In this document: positions 53,918-64,000 of the stretch, piece after piece
Layout of the letters: the number at the start of each line of letters is the position of its first letter
How positions within the stretch are numbered: position 1 is the first letter of the stretch
Origin: Anthoceros angustus
Lineage: Eukaryota; Streptophyta; Anthocerotopsida; Anthocerotales; Anthocerotaceae
Length of the DNA: 64,000 nt
Direction: 5' to 3'
NCBI GenBank assembly: GCA_010909165.1
Contig: MU008159.1
Location: forward strand, 2,356,001 to 2,420,000
Notes under the pieces: model-generated
What the model saw: the letters and a program-made list of their open reading frames with translations, nothing else
Told to the model about the DNA's origin: nothing
Databases searched by the model: none
Translations under genes and position numbers: made by a program

Positions 53918-55031
53918 CAGGGTTCCAGAGGCTCAAGAAGTCGTAGAGGTGCAACATTTAATGGCTCAGATGGTGCATGCCGTCTATGATTTTGAGGCAT
54001 ACCGACGACTGCAGCAGCGCGAAAACGGCACAAGGAAGAGGGACAAGATGAAAAGGGCGATCCACAAGTTCGCGGACTTTCTGGGATCTGAAACCTTTGA
54101 TGAAGACCCGACCATATCCTAGGAGGAGGTGGTGGCAAAGTTGCAGAGAGCGGGGTTCCAGTTGAAAACAGCTGAGCACTGTCAGCCAGGCCAGGGGCCC
54201 TACAAGATATGGTTCCTCGTCTTCGTCAAAGACTCTGCAAAGTGCACATGTCGAGGCGCGCCCAAAGTTGTGGTTGCTGTTCGCGGGACCATGAAATCCG
54301 TGAAAGACCTGCTGTCGGATTTGAACGTGCTGCGACAGAAGCTACATATGGACGAAAGGTACGAGAAGCTGTTGCAGGTGGTGGAAAACGAAGTGCAACA
54401 GAATGGGCACGAAAATGTGTGCATCACGGGTCACTCTCTGGGTGCGGCTTTGGGACTCCTGGTGGGCAAGGCTATGGCGACCAAGCACACGCCTGTGGAC
54501 GGCCATTTCTTCAACCCGCCTTTTGCCTCCTTCACCTGGTTCGACAGCAACCTGCTGCGGCGGCTGGAAAGGGACTGCAAGCTTCTTCTGCTGGCATCTC
54601 ATATGGTGATGAACTCTTTTCATGACGACTACAAGGGCACGAGTCGGTGGTTGCTTGACAGTCACACCAAATTCTGGAGCGTGACGACTTGGACGCCGCA
54701 CCTCTACCTCAACTAAACCGACCCCATCAGCAGTGGCTACATCAACTTCTTCCAGGACATCCAGGGCATCAATGCTCACTTCAATTCTGCGTTTCTCAAT
54801 TGGCAGGCAGAACTGGCTCGGCCGGTGGTGCACCTTACCCTCTCGTCGCTGATGAACACCAAGAAGCTTCCCAACCACCTGCTTCCTTCCGCTATAATCA
54901 CCGTCTCGCCGCCTCCTCGTCGGAGTAAGTCCAAGATGAAGACGTGGGTGTGGTCCCACACAGTCTCGCAGTGGCTCAATTTTCCTTGTCCTCTTGAACG
55001 GGCGGTTATCCAAGTGCGTCGGCCTGAGTGA
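53918..55031 (+). pseudogene. Class-3 lipase-like alpha/beta hydrolase, most complete copy
   Basis: The exon begins after GGGCAG and reads VPEAQEVVEVQHLMAQMVHA VYDFEAYRRL. A TAG at 54118 interrupts (CAG in the 47.6-kb copy), then VVAKLQRAGFQLK, GPYKIWFLVFVKDS, VVVAVRGTMKSVKDLLSDLN (oxyanion/GT block), the nucleophile elbow NVCITGHSLGAALGLLVGKA (54417-54476) and HFFNPPFASF. It ends YLN plus a TAA at 54714 (AAA Lys elsewhere). The frame continues open as TDPISSGYINFFQ... to PLERAVIQVRRPE (stop 55031). It resembles the plant family of At4g10955-type hydrolases. The catalytic Ser is present. Two nonsense changes, both corrected in the sister copies, make it a recent pseudogene. Confidence 0.8.
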
Positions 55032-56132
55032 GCAATGCATGCTCACACCCCAATCTTCTAGTTGCTTGCAGCTGTGATGGATTCTATCTCTGCACCGGAA
55101 GCGTTTGTGATTTGACCTGCTTTGTCCTGCTTCTGCTAGATTTGGATGCTTTCTTGCATTCTATATATTGATTCCTCTCCTGTGGAATAGTAGCCTGGCA
55201 ATCTCCACCTTGCAAATCTTTTGCAAATCTTCGGAGGAGACGGATACTGTGCCTACCATACTGATTTTTTAAAAGGTGATGAATGCATTCTGCTCTTACA
55301 AGCTTCCATGGTTGGCAACTCCGTAAAGTCGCGGCCCGGTCTGGGGCCTCGACGCGCCCAGTTGATTTTTTTTCGGGGTAGTGCAGGTAAAATTTTAGAG
55401 AGAGAATCGACCTTTTGGTCATTATTTTACCTAATACAGTAAAATTCATTATAATATAGTAGAAAACATGCCAAGTGGGATGAATATGATCTACCATCAA
55501 GGTGGAAAATAGAGCACTAGAGTAGAAAATATGACGACCAAGTGAATACCAGGTGCGTCTAGTAGAAGCTCGTTCTAGATATCCCACCGAAATCGCTAAT
55601 CTGACAAAAACATTTTCTGTTAAATAATATTCATACGGATCCAGGATATACAAAAAACCAACAAAGAAACCTTTTCTTTGCAGAGTTTCCTGTATATCCA
55701 GAATGGCATGAAATACGAATTCAACTAATGAAGAGTAAATACCAGTATAGAGTGAACTCTGCTTCAACAAGAAACCTACAAACAAAACCAAAATTAGCAC
55801 CCAAACCGTAATTACGCTGCTACTAGTAAACACTAAGAATAAAAAATATTGATACTCACCTTATTTTGGGAAATTTACTGTACAATTATACAGATTGAAA
55901 ATGTAATTTTCACGACCACTTGGCTTGATTGGTACTTGTACAGCATTATCATAATTGGCAACCAATTGATGAAGCTGAGGACTTGGACGAAATTGACCGT
56001 CTTCCTGCAAGGTCACAACCTAATACAACACAACCATTAATTTTCAATCTAGTAAAACCGATTAATAAAAGCATAAGCTTACGATCCCGACGGATTTTCG
56101 AGATAGCGATTGAAATATCTCGAGGCACATTC
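55032..56132. other. Unassigned AT-rich spacer
   Basis: The 249-codon minus-strand frame (55084-55833) is hydrophobic at its start (SSVITVWVLILVLFVGFLLK) and Arg/Lys-rich at its end. No family is recognised, so it is left as unproven. The plus strand at 55929-56156 has an acidic, protein-like DEAEDLDEIDRLPARSQPNT stretch. Confidence 0.3.
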
Positions 56133-59118
56133 TTACACTCCTGTCTTTCCCACTAATCTCCAACCTCTTGCTGCTCTTCTGCTTGATTTCTCTTGATGCT
56201 TAATATGCTCTTGTCTCCTCTCCGCATTTCTCCGCCTCTGAATCTCAAGGGCTTTCTCTCTTTGCTTAGAGACTCGTAATTCAACTGCTTTTCGCCTCTG
56301 TCTCTCTATAAGTGCCTCCAAATCCTTTTGCCGCTGAAACTCCATTTCCTGTTTCAATTTGTCATTCTCCAATTCCCGTTCTCGGGAGATCTGGGCAAGC
56401 CGCTGCTCAAAGCCACTTACATTTCCATTTGCAACACAGCCGCAATATATCGAGGTGCTACCACCACATTTACATCTGGTTAACGGATGATCACACTCAC
56501 TGCACAATGCCCTCCAACAGGGGCCACCGTGATCACTTCGGTCAGATCAATGTTGAAATGAGGGAAAGAGTGCTTACACTAGTCGAAGGATTCACAATCC
56601 AAGAAGAACACAATCGAAACTCCAAAATGAAAACAACAAACAAATGACAAAGAATCAACCTTGTCAACATATGGAATTTCACTAGAACACCCGTTGGTCC
56701 GCTAGTATCCATCTGGATGCCTTGGCAATCGCTTTCAAGGTGCCAAAAACAAAGATGATTAAAAAACTAACATGGCGACTACAACAAAGCAACTTCACAA
56801 TACCAACGAACTTCAAGACACGTGGACCACATGGTGCGGAAAAACTCGATTCGGTCCAACATTGTTGTTGCTTTCATGATGAATAATGAGTGGCAGGAAG
56901 ACCCGACAAATCAAAAACAAGTCGACACGGATTTTGACACAAGTCCCTACATACTTGATACAAATCTCAAACACTTACATTACTAACGTGTTGCACTTGC
57001 AAGGGACCGATCTTCAGTCGACTGAAAATACTATTTCGTGAGTTACATTCAACATCTGACGAAGAACACCCTTAAATCATCCCGCATCCGATTGAGTTCT
57101 TCATTTATAAGATCGCTCACCGTGAACAAGAACTCTTGCTGTACTTTTTGTTTTTGACCAACAAAACATCTAACGTTAGAAGGATACAAAGACTCAAATG
57201 TCACAAGCTTTCACAACATATTACCTTGAAAATCCAGCATCCGTTTTATGGCGGTCACACTTCTCCCAAAGATCGAGGGCACGAGCCATCACAAACGTGT
57301 AATCATCGCTATACTTTCTTGGTGTAGCCAACAAGCCCACCGCTACCATGGTCTTCATAAACCTTGACAACATTCCTTTTGAAACACGAAGTTTTGCATA
57401 CCAAGCCCAATAAACAAAAACAAAGCTTAGTAAATACAAACCACAAAAACTCAAGCCCAATAAACAAAAACTTACATTTGATCTTGGGTTATCAATGGTT
57501 GAATTGAAGAGAAACCCCGAATTGACAAATTTGTCATGTGCACCACTTGGGAGAGTGATCAATAACAAAAGTTTAAGTTTTTCAGATCTTGACCTTTTGA
57601 CTAAATGCTCACTCTGGTAATTCTTCATGTCCACTTTGTAATTTTTCGAAAGCCGTTCTTCATACCTGCAAATGAAGACGAGCTCAATACAGTACATCAA
57701 AACATCAAAACAAAAACAAAAGACTAAACCCTCGAACAAAAGGTCCACCTGAATCTGATGCAAATGAGAAGTCCCTAATGAGCAGGTTATGTAACTCTTC
57801 ACCACCTCGAACCCCGAACCCCGAACCTGGTCATGCAAAAATATGCACACCTACAAACAATATAGGCATAAGGGCTCCAGGTTTAACACCATAAATGAAC
57901 ATTCAAAGTGCACCCCCAAAACCAACAATATTACCTTTTCTGAGCCCCCCGCCCAAATGAGCATTGATGATCCCTGTGTGAAAGAATCCGTCGCTCATCA
58001 TCATCAGAAATCAACTTCACCTCTTTTCGACATGACACAATCCCAAGGTCCTTGCTGATTTTCATGGACGCAACCAGCGCTGCCTGGGACCCATGGAAAA
58101 TTCCATGAAACATGTTGATCACCGGAACATCAGAACCAAGCCGGCTTTGGTTCAGGATGCACTTCCTTGTTAAAATTCGGTTAAACCCACGAAAGAAAGA
58201 CATCAGCCTGCACAAGTGAAGATCAGCAATCAGTCATGTGAAAGGAAAGTCAGAACTATCAAAATCAACAAGTAAGAAAACATCACTACTTACGTTTCTG
58301 GAGAAAATCTGCTGTTGTCCTTCAGATTCCGAACTTGATGGAAAAAGGATATCAGAATAAGATTCAGATCCTTGTGAGGGATATCCTCAGCAGTATCCCA
58401 TCCCCGACCCCACTCACTTTCATAAAGGCCACAGGCGACTTGACACCGCTTATTCCGCCGCTTTGACCTATCCTCCCCACCACTCAAAGCATCATTCACA
58501 GCCCTCCGGGACCGAGGGTCAAATCCGCCTCCGAAAATTGCTTCATCATCAATTTCCTCCATACCCATGGCAAAGTCATCTTGGGACCACACACTTTAGC
58601 CTCTCAAACATATCGAGCACTTCTTGATCGGGGATGACTCGGTCGGGGAACCACAACAGTATGGAAACCGCCACCAGAAAGCATCTGCTCAACGGCAGAC
58701 ACAAATCTCTAGACTCAGCTTTGACTCTCACAACCATGGGATCGTCGGTTATCAAGAAATCATTCTCCCCACAACCGGACCCCTCTCTCGATTAATCGGG
58801 ACATAGTTAGTAATCTCGCAAGAGGACCTTCAACCAATGCCACAGTCGAGTGTCCACCCTTCTCCTCTCGCACAAAACTCACCGCACGCCGAGCATCCTT
58901 CTTGGATGAGAAGTGCCTTGGCGGTTTAGGAATGTCTTTTGGGAACTAAATAAGTTCCTTCACTGCACCAAGACACCATCAACTTTACCATCATCCTGCG
59001 GTGGATGAGTTGCGATGAAGAACGGATTTGACATTGCCTTGTGTACGCTTAGCCATGACTTCACCAGGACCCTTGCTTTTTCCAGTCCAAGGCCCAGTGG
59101 GTTTCTTTTAGGAGCCAT
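56133..59118 (-). CDS. Multi-exon gene with Crypton/DUF3504-like recombinase core-binding region
   Basis: Start MAPKRNPLGLGLEKARVLVK (ATG at 59118). Then SKKDARRAVSFVREEKGGHS (about 58.9 kb). The exon ending at 58294 reads DDFAMGMEEIDDEAIFGGGF, ALSGGEDRSKRRNKRCQVAC, DIPHKDLNLILISFFHQVRN and RFSPET. Donor GTAAGT; acceptor TTGTGCAG at 58208. Exon 57935-58207 is LMSFFRGFNRILTRKCILNQ ... SMKISKDLGI ... KLISDDDERRIL. Exon 57476-57665 is YEERLSKNYKVDMKNYQSEH. Exon 57225-57376 is GMLSRFMKTMVAVGLLATPR. The last exon, 56133-56530, has a zinc-finger-like GPCWRALCSECDHPLTRCKC, YCGC, then an Arg/Glu coiled coil to the stop. The pattern DLN--L--FF--VRN----FSPETL---FR--NR-L, then K-L and I-DDDE, is that of Crypton/ZMYM/QRICH1 tyrosine-recombinase core-binding domains. 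The catalytic R..HxxR..Y part was not seen. Two to four single-base frame conflicts remain. Confidence 0.5.
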
Positions 59119-59440
59119 CGCAAAGCCAAAAAAGCATTAGAGTGGACAAGGAACACCAACATCCTAAAGGAGAACTTCACAAACAAAACAAAACCAAAAA
59201 ACACTTACGTGGTGTTGAACTTCCAAAACGAACTTCCTATGAAGGGTCTAACAGATGATTATAAAACAATCCAAGACAAAGAGAGGGGTGTGGGGACATG
59301 AATTCATTGAATCTACACATTGTTAAATTTAGTGATCCTCCACTTTATGTTAGTGAGAGAAGAGCACTCCTTTCCCAAAAATACCCACATACTTCGTAAT
59401 TAGACCTATTTGCCAAATAATAAGAAAACAAAAAAATGTT
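59119..59440. other. Upstream region of the 59.1-kb gene
   Basis: AT-rich, no gene recognised. It contains ACAAAACAAAACC-type runs and would be leader or intron of the minus-strand gene if transcription starts at the TATA box near 61.8 kb. Confidence 0.3.
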
Positions 59441-59449
59441 AGCCCCAAA

Positions 59450-60990
59450 ATATACAAAACAAACAAACAACGATCAAGATTCAATCGTGACTAATCAAGC
59501 AAGAAGAGGTTATCCTGATTCACAGCAGACTAATCGCGTTGCCAACCCTTCACACGATGAGCAAGCCTACACACAAATTTCGAATTAAATAACTTATAAG
59601 TGGTACCAAAGCAAACTCTTACCAGACAGAACAAACAATGACGAAAATGACAAAGACCATCGTCAATACATAAGAATCATACCATATCAAGGATAACACC
59701 ATAAACAAAATTTCAACCGTCTGCACAAAGCTTGTCCAAGAAAGCTTGTCCGCACCAAGAAAACCAATAAGAAAGAGAAAGCACGTTTTGCGACACAAAC
59801 AAACAAACAAACAAACGATGAATTATAATCAGTTGAAAAGAGCTGAAAAAGTAAACCACAGACAAATGTAACTCAAGTCACACATCTGTTACCAACACTC
59901 TCTTACATTAAAAATCTTGAATTACGCCTCGATAAGAATACAAAACAATTAAAAATCTTGCTCAACATAAAGAACAATGCAAGATAAAACAAGATAATCG
60001 ATAGCATTTTTCAACAACAACATATGCGTAAAGCCAGAGTAACAAATGACACAAAAGACGTTTCCTGACGTACCAAACAAGGTCCCAAACTGTGTCCGCC
60101 ACTATAACTAAAACCTTGACTGCATCAAAACAGCGGGAGAGAGTAAGATCACACGAGGAAGGCGAACGCTGTCCGAGAAAGAACAAAAAGGCAAGCTTTG
60201 CGACACAAACAAACAAACGACATAACCATGACAATGATAAATGTAAATCGCTGTCACTTGCAAAAGGCATTAACCAACCTCTACGTCCAACAACCTCTTG
60301 CGATTACTCCCTGCGTTTCAAAAGGAATAGAAGACAATAAGAACAAAATAGCCCAACATTATGAACAATGCAAGCTATTGAAGAGAAGATAACTGACAGC
60401 ATTTTCCAACAGCAACATATGCGTAAACAGAGCTTGACACAAAAGACATTTGATGACTTACCAAAGTGGTCCCGATCTATGACCGCCACTAAACGAAAAC
60501 TTGATCGCATCAAAACAATGGAGAGGGTTACAACACACGAGCAAAGCGAAGTCAGTCCGAGAAAAAGATTTGTATCTAAACACACATTTTAAACCAACAA
60601 AGAACAAAACTACGAAGACACACGAATCAAAACCTAAATAACAAAATCGATCAGGTAACGCGATAGAGACAAGAAGACGGGCAAGACAAAAGAAATGATA
60701 CCAAGCCATGGAACCACAACGACAACAAGCGACAGATAAAGGGGACACTTCCAACAAACAAACAAACAAGCAATACGAGATTTTGCAGAAGAGAAAGAAC
60801 ACAAGTATCACACATGCAACAGGACTGAACAAAAGTAAGCCTAGCTACAACCACGTGCTCAAGCTCCAAGTCGAAGACAGACTGGTCGCTTACATGAGAA
60901 GTAACACCATCGACGTGGTAATAAAACAAGATCGAAATCAGAACTACAAAGAGAAATGATAGAAACAAAGAGCACTAGGGACATACAAAT
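59450..60990. repeat. Diverged tandem repeats of about 360 bp with AAAC microsatellites
   Basis: Segments at about 60000-60210 and 60365-60590 align (CAACA-CAACATATGCGTAAA, GACACAAAAGAC, TCCCGATCT/TCCCAAACT, CGCCACTA, GCATCAAAACA). An older relative lies at 59620-59820 (TTGCGACACAAACAAACAAAC). (CAAA)n runs occur at 59800-59815 and 60203-60216. Val/Phe/Leu-rich frames on the minus strand result from these AC-rich repeats. Confidence 0.6.
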
Positions 60991-61299
60991 CGGATAACAT
61001 CTTAGCGGGTCTTTCCTAAGAATATAAACAATCACGCACAGAAAGAACAACATCAACAATGACATAAATACACAAAACATCCTCGATATATATAGAAACT
61101 TGAATACACTACCACCATAGCGGTAGACAAACACCAAAGCGCCAAATACACAAAACAACAAGACAAAAGAAATGGACAAAGCGCCAAATACACTCCCCGT
61201 AGTAACAACAACAACAAAACCGCACAAAACAACAAGAGACAAAACAACAGACATCAAGGAAAAAACAACGTGAACGCAGATGGACAACTTCAAATAGCA

Positions 61300-61745
61300 A
61301 AAGGCCTTAACCTTTAAGCAACAGAAACCTTGGCCTTCAAACAACAACCTTGGCCTTCGGACTAAGCAAGCACTGGACCTTAGAGGCAAAGACACCTTGG
61401 CCTTCGAACATGGAACCCCTTGGCCTTCAAAAGAACCTTCAAAGCAGCAAAACCTTGGCCTTCAAACAACAGAGACCTTGGCCTTCAACGAGAGGTGAAA
61501 GGCCTTAACCATTGGAAAGGGCACGAAAGAAACCTTGGCCCAAAACTTAAAGACCTTAGCCTAGCGAACCTAGAACACCTTGGCCTTGAATGAGCTACAA
61601 AAGCACCTTAGCCTTCTGAGCTAACCGTAAAGACGCTGCTAAACTAGAACTAGGCACTCCTTCCCAAAGCAGGAGGAAGGAAGACCTTGGCCTTCAAACA
61701 AACAAAGAACAAAACACCTAAGCCTTCGCGCCAGACTAGACCACC
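61300..61745. repeat. Minisatellite ACCTTGGCCTTCAAACAAC
   Basis: More than 15 degenerate units of about 18-30 bp with the core CCTTGGCCTT (or CCTTAGCCTT) at irregular spacing, interleaved with AACAAC. The core is nearly self-complementary (AAGGCCAAGG). It lies just downstream of the minus-strand TATA box, so in that direction it would be in the 5' transcribed region. Confidence 0.75.
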
Positions 61746-61788
61746 TCGGACTTGAAAAGGCAGAATGACAAAAGAACTCGCTGAGAAG

Positions 61789-61800
61789 CCATTTATATAG
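61789..61800 (-). promoter_or_regulatory. Candidate TATA box for the minus-strand gene
   Basis: On the minus strand the sequence reads CTATATAAATGG, a near-consensus plant TATA box. A telo-box-like AACCCTAA lies upstream at 62050-62057 (plus sense), a common element of plant promoters. Initiation about 30 bases downstream (near 61760) would give a leader through the minisatellite towards the ATG at 59118, presumably with a 5' UTR intron. This link is inferred. Confidence 0.4.
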
Positions 61801-64000
61801 GCCAGCAAACCTAACATTCTCACCGGCGCCGCCCGTTCTCTCTCTACCAAAGCCGGTTTGAATTTACCGAACCTAACATTCCGAGCCCAATTCCAAACCA
61901 ACGTAGGTTTGCCATTGCTACCGCTACTGCTCAACCAAACCTAGATTCTTTTCCAAACCTAGCCTAACCACAAAACCTAATCTCCGAACCCCGATGCAGA
62001 ACTCGGCTACCGCCAACCACATCGCCACGCACACCATCGAACCATCTAGAACCCTAACTTTCAAGATTTAAACAAAGATGCACATAGGGTTATCACACTC
62101 CAACACGCGCCAGCCGCCGGGGGCGGTCGGCGGTCCCACGATCACTGGCCGAGTGACCTCTTGCTCGCTTTGGCTGGTGTCCTCGGAGAAGGTCGCAATC
62201 GGCTCCACTTTCCTTCATCTTGGTACGCCCACTACGATGCACTTCTTTCTTCACGCCGCTTAGTTCTCGATGTAGGTGGGTACACCTGCCTCCTCTCGCC
62301 GCAAAACCATCGATCCGTCCTTGCAGCCCACACCGTGGTCCAACGCTCTCCTCGCCACCGCCATAAGACAACAAGAAGTCTCGATGGCGTCCTCGTGACG
62401 ACGTCAAGCACACACGCCGTGTCGGTTCTCTTTGTTTTGAGCCCCTGCCAACGCCCACCGCCTCGGGCTTTGCTTCGCCTTTTGCTCGGATAGCCTATAA
62501 TCGCTCGTGAGTTTGCTATGAGAACCGCCTTGCTTATCAAGTGATTTATTGTGCGAAGTCTCGAGATAGTTGCACAAAACCCCTTCAGTCCAACTGCGAA
62601 GTTCGTGCTTTGCTGTGTCGACAAACCGACCTTATTCCATTTGGTTGTTCCTTTCAAAGTCCACCATCTTCAAGAATAAGCAGGTCCTCGATAGTGTTTG
62701 ATCCGGACGCTTTTGCATCGTTTAATCTTTTGTTGCCTTGCACCTAGATCACGACACAAAACACGCGGGCTATAGAGTGGTGTCTGCAGGTCCACCACAA
62801 AACCACAACCGTAAGTCACCCCTTCACCTTTGAAGCTTGTATCACGCATGCGAGTTATGCATGCCTCCTTGTGTCGGGCTTGTTTGCGAACATGCACTTA
62901 CCTTGTTGAGTTGAGACTGCGCACGATGGCTCACCGCCGTTCGCCAACATCTTGCTCGACAAGCGCTTATCTCGACCTTTCTGCGTCTTCGCAATCTTTG
63001 CCATCGCCGCCAACGTTCTCTGCTTTAATCTCGATTCAATCGCTAATCCGTCAATCTCGATGCATGAATAGGCATGCCAAACATGCGGTTTGAGCATCAT
63101 CGCGTTGTCGATCACGCCCAACTCACCGTTCCGCATGCATAAACCTTTCTTATCGGCGTCTACCCTTCTATTGTTGGTCACATCGCGTATCCGCGCTCTA
63201 AATAACATCTCACATTACCGAGTTAAAGCCGAAAGCGAGGCCTGCATGCATGGACTGCGCCTCTTGATATTCTCACCCACGGTCAAGTCCTTAAACATGT
63301 TTTACTTAACCGTTTTCTTATTGGTGGAGTATATCAATATCTTAAGGTGCACAAAACCGGTGGCGTAAGTCATATCGCTTTGTGTTGCCGTAGTATATTT
63401 TCATGCGGTGGTATGCATAGCATGCCGCAGCATGCAGCAACTGCAGCATGTAGCACTCCGTGATTTTCAAAAGTTCAAGTTTGAGCATTCTTTTGTGGCC
63501 GACCGATGCTTTTATTTGTAATGGCATCCGAGAATGAGAGCAACGATGAAATGGTCGACATCCAAGAAGGTAATGATCATTTCGCCACACCCAAATCCAT
63601 TTTAGGTTGATGAATCCATGGCTAAAATGATTTTCCGAGCGACACAATAGTAGACCCAACAAACCTTAACTGGCGATCAACAACAATGTTCCCACCCATG
63701 GGGATCCAGGATATGATGACAGTCAAGTTCAAATCCTCTCATTGAGATACGAAGATAGTTGAGAAAGGTAGTACATTACAATTATCTGAATTGAATCTCG
63801 TCAACATTTCTAACTCGATACTTGTTACAGTACTTACGGAGCACACTATGTTCACATCAATGGACAAAAGGACTTGCGCTCCTTTGCAGTGCACCCAAGG
63901 AAAAAATTAAAAAGGTAAAGACTTGGTTCGCAACTTTCTAGAACTATAGAACAAAATATAGGTCTCTCGCAACTTACTATGGTTGTATATGGTATATGAT
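61801..64000. other. No recognised gene
   Basis: Unique-looking DNA. 61810-62060 is rich in AACCTAACATTC/AAACCTA words. 62090-62480 is GC-richer with open frames on both strands but no family features. 63405-63465 has clustered GCATGC/CAGCATG palindromes. No splice-consistent coding chain was found. Confidence 0.4.

Noticed and set aside
55084-55833. 249-codon minus-strand frame with membrane-like N-terminus
   Set aside because: AT-rich, no recognisable domain, no second copy and no splice or promoter support. Left unassigned rather than called a gene.
60458-61395. Hydrophobic minus-strand frames (Val/Phe/Leu/Cys-rich), possible membrane proteins
   Set aside because: They arise from reading AAC/CAAA repeats backwards (GTT/TTTG). 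No conserved family and no start context.

Overview
The window looks like nuclear DNA of a land plant, in a region made almost entirely of decayed, nested and tandemly duplicated mobile elements. The evidence is plant-type Copia, Gypsy and CACTA coding remnants, plant organellar-type PPR fragments, a plant class-3-lipase-like gene, a CCD1-like fragment and GT-AG introns. The PPR style and the unusual gene families suggest a seedless vascular plant such as a fern, but the sequence alone cannot settle this. No tRNA, rRNA or CRISPR array was seen. Almost every coding region carries frameshifts. Repeat copies differ mainly by 1-6 base indels, so part of the damage may be uncorrected long-read error rather than biology.

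Layout. 1-8765: a 2.6-kb block present twice, carrying PPR-gene fragments, a minisatellite and a conserved hairpin. 8765-10375: an AT-rich TTTTACAAC repeat field, then a GC island. 11.0-12.4 kb: a Copia RT fragment interrupted by a pogo-type MITE, then a CCD1-like fragment. 12.7-16.2 kb: a gag-like gene and a 1.4-kb tandem duplication. 16.7-21.1 kb: a decayed copy of a two-gene unit, namely a DUF7869-like protein (inverted here) and a ParB-like/DNA amino-methyltransferase protein. 21.4-47.6 kb: a Copia element inserted into a lipase-like gene. Its two LTRs lie 26 kb apart, with the target duplication TGCCG at the 5' edge and recognisable at the 3' edge. Material between them includes a CACTA (TNP2) element in three tandem copies (22.6-32.9 kb), a minus-strand retroelement region (33-38.3 kb) and the better-preserved DUF7869 + ParB-methyltransferase pair (38.4-45.4 kb). 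47.6-51.6 kb: tandemly multiplied 3' pieces of the lipase-like gene. 51.8-53.2 kb: a pogo/Tigger transposase. 53.2-55.0 kb: the most complete lipase-like gene copy. 56.1-59.1 kb: a multi-exon minus-strand gene with a Crypton/DUF3504-like core-binding region. 59.4-61.8 kb: tandem repeats, then a minus-strand TATA box. 62-64 kb: nothing recognised.

The most interesting content is the pair of linked genes seen twice (16.7-21.1 and 38.4-45.4 kb). One is a Cys-rich DUF7869-like protein with a possible RNase H/DDE-like core. The other fuses a ParB-like module to a permuted beta-class N4/N6 DNA methyltransferase with an unusual catalytic motif (DVPR). Its intron is filled with GGCGCCGGCCGGCGCC palindromes. 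This may be an undescribed methyltransferase-bearing mobile element of plants. A second theme is that most large duplications here have junctions at short microhomologies.
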